A DNA stretch of 64,000 nt. Origin: Chelatococcus asaccharovorans. GTDB taxonomy: Bacteria > Pseudomonadota > Alphaproteobacteria > Rhizobiales > Beijerinckiaceae. The stretch covers positions 380,631-444,630 of the forward strand of contig NZ_QJJK01000004.1 of NCBI RefSeq assembly GCF_003201475.1. Direction: 5' to 3'. Position numbers and translations under genes: made by a program. This document shows, piece by piece, positions 56,720 to 64,000 of this stretch (its first letter is position 1; every line of letters starts with the position of its first letter). Under the pieces are notes generated by a model, which worked only from the letters and a program-made list of their open reading frames with translations, was not told the origin of the DNA and searched no databases.

Positions 56720-57322
56720 ATGGAAGAGAGAGCAAGAGGCCCCAAGGTGAGTGCGTCGATCACGCCTTGCGCAAGCCGTATTGAAAACGGCGCTGTCGAG
56801 GACTTTTCGATCGATCAGCTCTCGCCTGTCGTTCAGGATAACGACGATCTCGAGCCGGGGCACGTCGCCCATCTGGAGCTCGTGCGTATCGTGGAGCGGG
56901 TGTATCGCCGCTATCTCGATCTTCTGCGTAACGATCTGACCCGGCTGGGGGTCGATGATGTCAGCCCGTCGCAGGTGATGATGCTGTTTACGATCGGGGG
57001 GGACGATCTGTCGGTGCGCGATCTTATCGACCGCGGGCATTATCTCGGGTCGAATGCGTCCTATAATCTCAAGCGTCTCGTGGAATGCGGTTATGTCGAG
57101 CGCAGCGCCTCCCCGCGCGACAAGCGGGCCGCGCGTATCCGGCTATCCGACGAGGGCCGGCATCTGTGCGATCTCATTCGCAAGATCGACGACGGTTATC
57201 ATCGGCTGGCTGTGCGGGACGACGAGCAGGTCCGGGAATTCGCCGTCACCTTCATGACGTTGCGGCGGCTGGAGCATATCTGGACCAATGCGGCGCGCTA
57301 CGGCGAGGCTCGCCTCGTATAG
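56720..57322 (+). CDS. MarR-family transcriptional regulator (LdtR-like)
   Basis: 200 aa. Winged helix with RNDLTRLGVDDVSPSQVMML (about 73-92), the recognition helix region LSVRDLIDRGHYLGSNASYNLKRLVECGYV (about 98-127) and the wing with SPRDKRAARIRLSDEG. The sequence fits the alphaproteobacterial group that includes LdtR, which controls an L,D-transpeptidase gene in Liberibacter; that assignment is moderate. ATG at 56720 lies directly behind AGGAGAGG, which is a tight spacing; a GTG at 56702 is also in frame. It stands alone, followed by bfr on the other strand. Confidence 0.85.
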   Translation: MEERARGPKVSASITPCASRIENGAVEDFSIDQLSPVVQDNDDLEPGHVAHLELVRIVERVYRRYLDLLRNDLTRLGVDDVSPSQVMMLFTIGGDDLSVRDLIDRGHYLGSNASYNLKRLVECGYVERSASPRDKRAARIRLSDEGRHLCDLIRKIDDGYHRLAVRDDEQVREFAVTFMTLRRLEHIWTNAARYGEARLV

Positions 57323-57586
57323 CGATAATGCCGGGTGGGATGGGGCGGTTGGTTGCCGTCCCATACTGCCTGGCAGAGTTATGATCGCCACGAGGCTCGC
57401 GGTACCGGAGGTCGAGGGCGGCGGACGGAGACGGTCTCCTTATCCATTCGGCACGGCCTCCGCGCGCTGTCCGACGCCTGTCGGGCGGCAGAAGCTCTAT
57501 CCCGCGCCCCGCGGGCGCAGCTGTTCAGAGGAGCCCCTGCGCGTTGCGCGTCCGCGCGGGGCTCATCCCGCGCGCCGCGGTTTCTG

Positions 57587-58066
57587 TCAGTCTTCGAGCT
57601 CGCCGATATGGTTCTGTGCATAAAGCTGTTCGCCGAGTTGCTTGATCAGCTCCAACTGCGTTTCCAGGAAGTCGATATGGCCTTCCTCGTCCGTCATGAG
57701 CGCAATGAACAGATCGCGTGACGGGTAGTCCTTTTGCGTCTCGCAATAGGCGGCAGCTTCCTGGTACAGGGCACGGGCGCCGACCTCTGCCGCCAGATCG
57801 CATTCGATGACTTCCTTGACCGTCTGGCCGATCTGCAGCGGATCCAGCACCTGGAGATTCGGGTGCCCATCGAGGAAGAGGATGCGATCGACGAATTTGT
57901 CGGCATGCACCATTTCTTCGATCGATTCAGCGCGCCATTTCTTGGCCATCGCCTTGTAGCCCCAGTTGTCGAGCATGCGATAATGCAGCCAGTACTGGTT
58001 GATCGCCGTCAATTCGCTGCGCAAACCCCGATTGAGATACTCGATGACCTTTGCGTCGCCCTTCAT
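57587..58066 (-). CDS. bfr: Bacterioferritin
   Basis: 159-aa haem-containing ferritin that stores iron as a 24-mer. Haem ligand Met52 in [10 protein letters not shown] is conserved, as are the ferroxidase ligands Glu18, Glu51 and His54, Glu94, and the C-terminal Glu127 and His130 ([12 protein letters not shown]). ATG at 58066 gives the standard [12 protein letters not shown] start. The bfd gene lies 194 bases upstream on the same strand with an Irr-like box in the gap. Confidence 0.97.
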   Translation of the reverse strand: MKGDAKVIEYLNRGLRSELTAINQYWLHYRMLDNWGYKAMAKKWRAESIEEMVHADKFVDRILFLDGHPNLQVLDPLQIGQTVKEVIECDLAAEVGARALYQEAAAYCETQKDYPSRDLFIALMTDEEGHIDFLETQLELIKQLGEQLYAQNHIGELED

Positions 58067-58097
58067 GGCGTCCAACTCCCTTGCCCGACAATCACAG

Positions 58098-58114
58098 TTT
58101 AGAAGAGCTATAAA
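58098..58114 (-). promoter_or_regulatory. Iron control element-like motif before bfr
   Basis: TTTAGAA at 58098-58104, a 3-base gap and CTATAAA at 58108-58114. One half fits the Irr iron control element TTTAGAA-N3-TTCTAAA exactly, the other half differs at two bases. It lies 32 bases upstream of the bfr start. Confidence 0.45.
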
Positions 58115-58260
58115 GTTAAATCCAAAAGATCAAGCCCCAGCAACGCGGGCAGGGCTCATTTGGAGTCCGGGGAAGGGAGCTTGCAGCCGAGGGGGGCGTG
58201 GCGAGAGCGCCGGCGAAGGGCTGACGGGTGTCGGTTTTGGAGCTCGCGCGGCGAGGGCTG

Positions 58261-58611
58261 TTATTCGGCCGCGATGAGCCTCACTGGCGCGCGTTGCCTG
58301 ATCTCGTGACGGGCGATATCACGCGGGGCCGCGGGCTCGCGATGGTCATGCCCATGATGGTCCTGCCCATGATGGTCATGACCATGATGGTCGTGAGCGG
58401 CGGCGGGACAAATAGCGCAGCCAACCGGACATGCCGAGGCGCGTGCGTCGGAGAGGATACGGCGCACGGTGACGAGGCAGCGGCCGCAGTCCGGGCTGCA
58501 ACCGAGGCAGCGATAAGCCTGCGCGGGGCTGCGTGGCTTGGTCGGATCTTCGTCTGCCAAGGTGCTGCGGATTTCAGCATCGGTGACGACGTTGCAGTGG
58601 CAGACGATCAT
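58261..58611 (-). CDS. bfd: Bacterioferritin-associated ferredoxin with His-rich tail
   Basis: 116 aa. The N-terminal part is a Bfd [2Fe-2S] domain with C4-x-C6 and the CLGCSPDCGRC segment (Cys35, 38, 42, 45), the module that reduces bacterioferritin to release iron. After residue 60 the protein is unusual: Cys61, Cys65 and Cys68, then His-Asp-His-His-Gly repeats (about 73-90) with ten or more His in 18 residues. Typical Bfd is about 65-75 aa. The tail probably binds metals. Upstream has an Irr-like box 12 bases before the ATG. Confidence 0.88.
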   Translation of the reverse strand: MIVCHCNVVTDAEIRSTLADEDPTKPRSPAQAYRCLGCSPDCGRCLVTVRRILSDARASACPVGCAICPAAAHDHHGHDHHGQDHHGHDHREPAAPRDIARHEIRQRAPVRLIAAE

Positions 58612-58622
58612 AACCGGTCCAG

Positions 58623-58639
58623 TTTAGAACAATTCAAAA
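58623..58639 (-). promoter_or_regulatory. Iron control element-like motif before bfd
   Basis: TTTAGAA-CAA-TTCAAAA at 58623-58639 matches the Irr consensus TTTAGAA-N3-TTCTAAA at 13 of 14 defined positions. It is 12 bases upstream of the bfd start, where binding would block initiation. Confidence 0.55.
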
Positions 58640-58727
58640 AAAGCTTCTGTATCAATAACTTACTCATGGCGGTGGGAAATTCAAGGCCTCGCCCTGCGAC
58701 AGAATCGACCGTTTCGCGCGCAATTGG

Positions 58728-58849
58728 TCAGGGCAAGTCTGCCCATTGCGGACTTGCTCCAATCCACAACACGCGAGCAAATTCACAGGCCTGAATTGCA
58801 ACGTCTCATTCAACCCAAGCCGGTTCAACCCAAGCTGGATTTGTTCCGG
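58728..58849. repeat. Family A repeat with a 15-bp internal duplication
   Basis: 122 bases from TCAGGGCAAGTC to GGATTTGTTCCGG, which equals the 107-bp family length plus a tandem copy of TTCAACCCAAGC(C/T)GG at 58809-58823 and 58824-58838. The terminal CTAGs have decayed. Confidence 0.85.
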
Positions 58850-58926
58850 GAGGCGGTAGGGAGGTGTGGGGCTTGCGCATTTGCACTGGCGCATTATGCC
58901 AGGGGAGAACAGATGGCAGGCAGGTG

Positions 58927-59349
58927 ATGATCCGCATCAACGATCAAATCGAGCTCGACGAGCGGGAGATCGAGGAGAGTTTCGTCCGCGCGGCCGGCCC
59001 GGGCGGACAGAACGTCAACAAGGTCTCGACGGCTGTTCAGCTCAGGTTTGACGTCCGGCGCTCGCCTTCGCTCCCCAACGATGTCGCGATCCGCCTGATG
59101 AAGCTCGCCGGCAGCCGGCTGACCAATGATGGCGTGATCGTGATCACGGCGCAGGCCCATCGCAGCCAGCAGCGCAATCGCGAGGAGGCACTCGCCCGGC
59201 TGGTCGAGCTCATCCGGCAGGCCACCTATGTCGAGAAGCCGCGGCGCGCCACGCGGCCGACCTTGGCCTCGAAGGCGCGGCGGCTGGAGGCCAAGAGCCG
59301 GCGCAGCGCGATCAAGGGAATGCGTGGCCGCAAACCGGGGGAGGAGTGA
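58927..59349 (+). CDS. arfB: Alternative ribosome-rescue factor ArfB
   Basis: 140-aa peptidyl-tRNA hydrolase that frees stalled ribosomes. GPGGQNVNKVSTAV (GGQ at 26-28) is the catalytic motif; the C-terminal tail is very basic (KSRRSAIKGMRGRKP), as needed to enter the empty mRNA channel. The ATG at 58927 is preceded by GGCAGG. The frame continues upstream to 58864 without a family match. Confidence 0.93.
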   Translation: MIRINDQIELDEREIEESFVRAAGPGGQNVNKVSTAVQLRFDVRRSPSLPNDVAIRLMKLAGSRLTNDGVIVITAQAHRSQQRNREEALARLVELIRQATYVEKPRRATRPTLASKARRLEAKSRRSAIKGMRGRKPGEE

Positions 59350-59388
59350 GACCTGCGCGCCGCCGGGGATGAAACGGTGGGAGTGCAG

Positions 59389-59564
59389 CCTCGATCCCTC
59401 CCCTCCGGGGGAGGGTGGCGCCGCAGGCGCCGGGTGGGCCGACTTGGTGCTGGCCGGCCAGCAAGACGACAGCTGCATGGCCAATTGAACATCACGCCCG
59501 ACCTCTGACCCCGCCCGACCTCGCTGGCGCGAGGCCACCCTCCCCCGAAGGGGAGGGATCGAGG
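59389..59564. repeat. 176-bp element with near-perfect 31-bp inverted ends
   Basis: Left end 59389-59419 (CCTCGATCCCTCCCCTCC and on to GGGTGGC) is the reverse complement of 59534-59564 with one mismatch. The 114-base interior contains GCCGCAGGCGCC and TGGTGCTGGCCGGCCAGC, both palindromes, and no open frame. Resembles a MITE or a large REP-like palindrome, placed between arfB and epmB. Confidence 0.75.
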
Positions 59565-59602
59565 CGGCGAGGTCGGGTGAGGTGAAGCCCTGCCGTCGGG
59601 CT

Positions 59603-60697
59603 TCAAGCCTTCGGCGGGTAGCGATGGATGGCGCCCTGGTAGTCCATGACGTCGTAGCTGTCGGCCTCGACACCTTCACACAGATAGCCGGGGCCGATCG
59701 GCACCTTGCCGTGGCCGCCGGGAATGTCGAGGACATAGGTCGGCTGGCAAAGGCCGGAGACGCGGCCGCGCAGGGCGCGCATCAGGGCCTGGCCCTCCGT
59801 GATGGTTGTGCGCAGATGGCTGGTGCCGGGCGCGAGGTCGCCGTGATGCAGGTAGTAGGGCTTGACCCGGCTCTCGACGAGCGCGCGCATGAGATCGGCC
59901 AGCGCCTCGGGCGTGTCGTTGATCCCCTTCAGGAGGACGGACTGGCTGAGCATCGGGATGCCCGCGTCGACAAGTCGGGCGCAGGCGGCGCGGGCGGCGG
60001 GCGTCAGCTCCCGGGCATGGTTGGCGTGCAGCACGACGTAGCTCGCCTTGCCCGGCGCCTTCAGGGCGTCGACCAGCGCGGGCGTGATCCGCGCGGGATC
60101 GACGACGGGCAGGCGCGTGTGCCAGCGGATGACCTTGACATGGTCGATGGCGGCGAGGCCGGCGACCGCCTCGGCGATGCGGCGGGGCGAGACGACCAGC
60201 GGATCGCCGCCGGTGATCACCACCTCCCAGATGGCCGGCGTCTCACGGATATAGGCGAAGGCGGCGGCCATCTCGTCCGGCGTCAGCATCTTGGCGCCGG
60301 GCCCCACCATCTCCCGGCGGAAGCAGAAGCGGCAGTAGACGGCGCAGACATGCACCAGCTTGAGCAAGGCGCGGTCGGGATAGCGATGGACGATGCCGGG
60401 CGCCGCGGCATGCGGTTCGTCGCCGATGGGGTCGTCGATCTCCTCCGGCCGACGGTCGAGCTCGGCCGGATCGGGAATGAACTGCCGGGCGATGGGATCA
60501 TCGGGGTCGGCGGCGTCGATCAGGTCCGCCATCGCGGGTGTCACCGCCACGGCATATCGCGCTGCCACCGCGTCGAGCGCGGCGATCCGCTCCGGCGCGA
60601 TCAGGCCGCCTGCCGCAAGCTCTGCGGGGCGGGTCATCTGCCGTGCCGGCCGCGCGTCTGCGGCGGCGGGCGAAGGGGGTTTGACCGGTGAATTCAT
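59603..60697 (-). CDS. epmB: EF-P beta-lysylation radical SAM protein EpmB
   Basis: 364-aa lysine 2,3-aminomutase-like radical SAM enzyme; EpmB makes (R)-beta-lysine from lysine for EF-P modification. The iron-sulfur motif is C118-x3-C122-x2-C125 in CAVYCRFCFRRE; EVVITGGDPLVVSPRRI, HTRLPVVDP and KPYYLHHGDLAPG are the SAM and PLP-associated segments of the KamA fold. The presence of epmA immediately upstream (18 bases) and efp divergent makes EpmB the best assignment. Confidence 0.93.
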   Translation of the reverse strand: MNSPVKPPSPAAADARPARQMTRPAELAAGGLIAPERIAALDAVAARYAVAVTPAMADLIDAADPDDPIARQFIPDPAELDRRPEEIDDPIGDEPHAAAPGIVHRYPDRALLKLVHVCAVYCRFCFRREMVGPGAKMLTPDEMAAAFAYIRETPAIWEVVITGGDPLVVSPRRIAEAVAGLAAIDHVKVIRWHTRLPVVDPARITPALVDALKAPGKASYVVLHANHARELTPAARAACARLVDAGIPMLSQSVLLKGINDTPEALADLMRALVESRVKPYYLHHGDLAPGTSHLRTTITEGQALMRALRGRVSGLCQPTYVLDIPGGHGKVPIGPGYLCEGVEADSYDVMDYQGAIHRYPPKA

Positions 60698-60715
60698 CAG
60701 GAGGGTTGTGCCGCG

Positions 60716-61810
60716 TCAGGGCATGGGTGTCCAGAGCACGTCCTCGATGCGGCGCGCGCCGACAGCCAGCATCACCAGCCGGTCGAGGCCGAGCGCGATG
60801 CCGCTTGCCGCTGGCATCGCGGCCAGCGCGGCGAGGAAATCCTCGTCGAGCGGGTAGCGCTCGCCGTAGATGCGCTCCTTCTCATCCATGTCATTGACGA
60901 AGCGGGCGCGCTGTTCCTCGGCGTCCGTGAGCTCGCCGAAGGCATTGGCCAGTTCGACGCCGCAGACATAGAGCTCGAAACGCTCCGCGAAGCGCGGGTC
61001 GTCGGGCTTGCGGCGGGCGAGCGCGGCCTCGCTCGCGGGGTAATCGTAGAGAATGGTGGCGCGACCCAGTCCAAGCCGGGGTTCGACGCACGCGCTGATG
61101 ACACGGCTGAAGATGTCGCTCCAGCCGTCGTCCTCCGCGACGCGCAACCCCGCCGCGCGGGCTGCGGCCGCGAAGGCATCGCGCGCGGCGGCGGGATCAT
61201 CGCCCGGCAGAACGGCTGCGAGATCGATGCCGGCATGGCGGGCGAAGGCCTCGACGACGGAGAGGCGCTCCGGCGGCGCATGCGGATCGGCCGACACGTC
61301 GCGATGGCGAAAGACGTCCGCTGCGGCAGCCTGCGCGGCCAGCGCCAGAATGTCGGCGCAATCGGCCATCAAGGTCTCGTAGCCTGCGCCGGCGCGGTAC
61401 CATTCCAGCATGGTGAATTCGGGATGGTGCAGGGGGCTGCGTTCCCGGTTGCGGAACACGCGGGCGATGTCGAAGATGCGCGTCTCGCCGGCAGCCAAGA
61501 GCTTCTTGCAGGCGAATTCCGGTGACGTATGCAGGTAAAGCGGCGTGTCACCCTGATCCAGGCCGACGAGCGTTGTGCGAAAGGCATGCAGATGCGTTTC
61601 GTTGCCCGGCGAGATCTGGAGGATCCCCGCCTCGACCTCGACGAAGTCCTGCGCGCTGAAGTGTTCACGCAGGGCACGGATGATGGCCTGACGCGCGAGA
61701 AGGGCCGGCCGGCGGCGGCTGTGTTCCTCGCGGGACCACCAGGGCGACGGCGGGAACGACGGCAATAGGGGCATTTTAAAGGGATCCCGAGCGATTTTTG
61801 GGTGCGGCAT
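60716..61810 (-). CDS. epmA: EF-P lysyl-lysine ligase EpmA
   Basis: 364-aa class II lysyl-tRNA synthetase paralogue without the N-terminal anticodon-binding domain; it attaches beta-lysine to EF-P. Class II motifs: motif 2 region FRNRERSPLHHPEFTMLEWY (near 120-139), and ASGIALGLDRLVMLA at the C-terminus (motif 3). ATG at 61810 is used; an ATG at 61774 (MPLLPSFPPSPWWSREEH) would give a start close to that of characterised EpmA. Cotranscribed with epmB, divergent from efp through a 107-base spacer. Confidence 0.93.
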   Translation of the reverse strand: MPHPKIARDPFKMPLLPSFPPSPWWSREEHSRRRPALLARQAIIRALREHFSAQDFVEVEAGILQISPGNETHLHAFRTTLVGLDQGDTPLYLHTSPEFACKKLLAAGETRIFDIARVFRNRERSPLHHPEFTMLEWYRAGAGYETLMADCADILALAAQAAAADVFRHRDVSADPHAPPERLSVVEAFARHAGIDLAAVLPGDDPAAARDAFAAAARAAGLRVAEDDGWSDIFSRVISACVEPRLGLGRATILYDYPASEAALARRKPDDPRFAERFELYVCGVELANAFGELTDAEEQRARFVNDMDEKERIYGERYPLDEDFLAALAAMPAASGIALGLDRLVMLAVGARRIEDVLWTPMP

Positions 61811-61917
61811 ATGGCGCTCGCCGCCAAGATCGGTATTGTGCACCGAAAATCAGCGGCATTGGTGGCCTGATGGCGCGCCGATGCGTGTAGCCATTCGATG
61901 AATCAAGGACCACCACC

Positions 61918-62484
61918 GTGAAGGTTATCGCGAGCTCCGTGCGCAAAGGCAATATTCTCGAGGTGGACGGGGCGCTGTACGCCGTGCTGTCGGCCGAGAG
62001 CTTCTTTCCCGGCAAGGGAACGCCCACCACCCAGATCGACATGCGTCGCCTCTCCGACGGCGTGAAGACCTCGCAGCGCTACCGCACGACCGAGCAGGTC
62101 GAGCGCGCCTATGTCGAGGATCGCGAGCACACCTATCTCTACCAGGACGGTGCCGACTACGTCTTCATGAACCCCGAGAGCTTCGACCAGATCACCGTGC
62201 CGGCGGATGTCATCGGCGATCAGGCCGTCTATCTGCAGGAAGGCATGGCCTGCATGATCTCGATCCACGAAGGCGTGGCCGTGTCCATCGAGCTGCCGCA
62301 GCGCGTGGTGCTCGAGGTGGTGGAAACCGAGCCGACCGTGAAGGGGCAGACCGCGTCCTCGTCCTACAAGCCGGCCCAGATGTCGAACGGCATCCGCGTG
62401 ATGGTGCCGCCGCATATCGGCGTCGGCACGCGCATCGTGGTGATGACGGCCGACAACAGCTATGTCGAGCGCGCCAAGGACTGA
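61918..62484 (+). CDS. efp: Elongation factor P
   Basis: 188-aa translation factor that relieves stalling at proline runs. Starts with GTG ([20 protein letters not shown]). The modified Lys is Lys33 in [10 protein letters not shown] (E. coli Lys34), so lysylation by the neighbouring EpmA and EpmB is expected. Domains I-III are present; the RAKD end overlaps the convergent cyclase by 25 bases. No clear AGGAGG, but AAGGACC lies 8 bases before the GTG. Confidence 0.97.
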   Translation: MKVIASSVRKGNILEVDGALYAVLSAESFFPGKGTPTTQIDMRRLSDGVKTSQRYRTTEQVERAYVEDREHTYLYQDGADYVFMNPESFDQITVPADVIGDQAVYLQEGMACMISIHEGVAVSIELPQRVVLEVVETEPTVKGQTASSSYKPAQMSNGIRVMVPPHIGVGTRIVVMTADNSYVERAKD

Positions 62485-64000
62485 GGTTCTCCGGCAGGCT
62501 GCTGCGGGGGGGCTGACGCCGTCAGGGCCAGGCCCCAGATTTCCGTTTCCTGGCTGCGGCCGCGCAGGAGCGTGCGGCCGATGTGGCTGAGCCTGTCCAA
62601 GGCGGGGAGCGCCGTGCTGGCGTCGCAGTTGCGCGCCGCCTCGAGCGCCTCACGGCTGACGACGATCGCTGCGCCATGGGTTCGACAGAGGACCTGCAGG
62701 CGGCTTGCGGCATTGACCGTGTCACCCACAACGGTGATGGCGAGCGCCTGCTCGCCCCCGATGTCACCAAGCATCACATCGCCTTTGTGGATGCCGATCC
62801 CCATCGCGATTTCCGGCAGTCCGCGCCCCGTTCGGCTCCGGTTGATTTCATCGAGGGCCTCGAGCATCGCAAATCCGCAGGCGAGCGCCCGTCGCGCGTC
62901 GTCGCCGCGCGGCTCGGGCATGCCAAAGACCGCCATCAGCCCATCGCCCAGGAAACGGTCGAGCGTGCCGTGATGGGCGAAGATAACCTTGGCCATCGCT
63001 TTGTGGAAATCCCGCAGGAGTTCCATCGTCTCCTCGGGACCCGCCTTCTCCGAAAAGCCTGTGAAGTTGCGGATGTCGCAGAACAGCACCGTCGCCGGCA
63101 GCTTGCGCGGCTTGGCGAAGGGGCGGCCCAGGCGTGCGACGAGTTCGACCATGTTGGGCGAGAAATGGCGCGCAAGATTGATGCGTTCGGCCGCGCTGCG
63201 GCGGCTCTCCGCCACGGTGGCATAGAGCACGAATTGCGTCGACGTGACGGTCAGAATGTAGAGCTGCGCCAGCAGCAGCAGGATCGGAAGCTCGAAATTG
63301 GCGTCGCTGTTGTGGCTGCCGACCACGATCAGCGTCAGGCTGGCGGTGGTCAGAACGATCGCGCAGAACATCCGGGGCCGGGTGGAAAATGCTGCGGCCG
63401 CGAGCGCGGGCCCAATCAGCAGCAACATGGCCGCGTTCTCCACCATCGCGGGCAGATTGACTGAAAGTGCCGCGAGCGCGGTGACGATCGTCAGTCCCCA
63501 CAGGATAAGAACGGTTGCCGGCGGGCGCTCCCACCGGCCGGGCTGGCTCCAGGCGATCAGGGCCGGTGTCACCATGATACAGCTCGCCAGGTCGCCGATG
63601 AGCCAGGGGATGAAGCTGCCGATAAAGTCGTTGGCTCCTCCAAGGGGTTCAATTCCCCTGAGTGCCAGTGAACCGCGCAGAATCGTCGTTCCGACCAGCG
63701 CGCTCATGAAGGCGAAAGCCTCGCAGCCTGCGGCCAGAAGAATGACCATGCTGCGGGGGTGGCTGAACGGATCCTTGGGTCCGTCCCAGTTCTGCGTGAA
63801 GAGCCTGGACATGGCGGCGCCGGAGACCGCACCGGCGACCGCTGCGCTGATGAGCAGGGTTTCCGTTATGAAGAAGCCGAGGGTCGGTTGATCCTTCTGC
63901 AGAGACGTGATGATGGCGGCGAGCAGGCCGCCAACAAGTGTCGGGCCGAGGCCCATGACGAGATTGGCGCGGCCATACCGCAGCATGAGGTAAAGAGCGA
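62460..64000 (-). CDS. MASE1-type membrane class III adenylate cyclase (partial)
   Basis: Continues past the right edge: the frame is open upstream of the ATG at 63986, and that ATG may not be the true start. The N-terminal part has about seven to eight membrane helices, with [20 protein letters not shown] matching the MASE1 sensory region. The catalytic domain (about 295-480 from that ATG) has metal Asp residues in [10 protein letters not shown] and [10 protein letters not shown], and [13 protein letters not shown] with the transition-state Asn and Arg. The usual Lys before the second Asp is Arg (LDRFLGD). The end overlaps efp by 25 bases. Confidence 0.88.
   Translation of the reverse strand, partial: ALYLMLRYGRANLVMGLGPTLVGGLLAAIITSLQKDQPTLGFFITETLLISAAVAGAVSGAAMSRLFTQNWDGPKDPFSHPRSMVILLAAGCEAFAFMSALVGTTILRGSLALRGIEPLGGANDFIGSFIPWLIGDLASCIMVTPALIAWSQPGRWERPPATVLILWGLTIVTALAALSVNLPAMVENAAMLLLIGPALAAAAFSTRPRMFCAIVLTTASLTLIVVGSHNSDANFELPILLLLAQLYILTVTSTQFVLYATVAESRRSAAERINLARHFSPNMVELVARLGRPFAKPRKLPATVLFCDIRNFTGFSEKAGPEETMELLRDFHKAMAKVIFAHHGTLDRFLGDGLMAVFGMPEPRGDDARRALACGFAMLEALDEINRSRTGRGLPEIAMGIGIHKGDVMLGDIGGEQALAITVVGDTVNAASRLQVLCRTHGAAIVVSREALEAARNCDASTALPALDRLSHIGRTLLRGRSQETEIWGLALTASAPPQQPAGEPQSLARST

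Larger units (their letters stand above)
58612..58926. other. Divergent spacer between bfd and arfB
   Basis: No gene. It contains an Irr-like box at 58623-58639 and a family A repeat with an internal duplication at 58728-58849. Confidence 0.55.

Overview
The window is a contiguous, GC-rich chromosomal segment of an alphaproteobacterium, most likely of the order Hyphomicrobiales (Rhizobiales), in the neighbourhood of Chelatococcus, Bosea or Beijerinckiaceae; the genus is a guess. Support for the order: the ybgC-tolQRAB-pal-cpoB-tilS-ftsH-glmM run, the serC-serA pair, the alphaproteobacterial cell-cycle factors TrcR (DUF1013) and RcdA (DUF1465), the DUF1192-rcdA-rpmE order, the tkt-gap-pgk-fba cluster, the zapA-6S RNA-5-FCL arrangement and Irr-like iron control motifs. 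No rRNA, tRNA, CRISPR array, insertion sequence or prophage gene was found; this is core genome carrying many short dispersed palindromic repeats.

Layout. 1-12.2 kb: tail of an unknown gene, a half-size EamA transporter, then the Tol-Pal envelope operon, tilS, ftsH (behind a sigma32-like promoter) and glmM. 12.7-15.0 kb: two outer-membrane beta-barrel proteins, the first behind a CtrA-type box. 15.3-18.3 kb: serC and serA with a probable serC leader RNA. 18.5-25.5 kb: EamA exporter, purA, a membrane-anchored conserved protein, rpoH, rluD, a DUF465 protein. 25.7-29.2 kb: purE, purK, rpsU and a TPR lipoprotein. 29.7-33.2 kb: trcR, a DUF1192 protein, rcdA and rpmE, with much repeat DNA. 33.3-37.2 kb: an ABC exporter converging on a MotA/TolQ-like plus OmpA/MotB-like proton-channel pair. 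37.5-46.9 kb: a minus-strand central-carbon block (tkt, gap, a coiled-coil membrane protein, pgk, fba, a degenerate ThiE-like protein, a Sel1 protein, an inositol monophosphatase). 47.1-49.9 kb: DUF4164, zapA, 6S RNA, 5-FCL, YmdB-like phosphodiesterase. 49.9-55.8 kb: 2-hydroxyacid dehydrogenase and gamma-glutamyltransferase, then an MBOAT acyltransferase with an SGNH-like partner. 55.8-58.7 kb: glycine-zipper lipoprotein, a MarR regulator, bacterioferritin and a His-tailed bacterioferritin-associated ferredoxin. 58.9-64.0 kb: arfB, the EF-P lysylation genes epmA and epmB divergent from efp, and an adenylate cyclase running off the end.

The most unusual signal is a set of dispersed repeats (about 107 bp, ends CTAG). 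Four separate genes end at a TAG stop codon that coincides with the outer end of such a repeat, and one repeat family is nested inside another, so the elements have moved. Other points worth a look are the MBOAT-SGNH pair, the stand-alone MotA-OmpA pair, the His-rich ferredoxin tail with two Irr-type motifs, and short tandem repeats at the start of one gene and the end of another.
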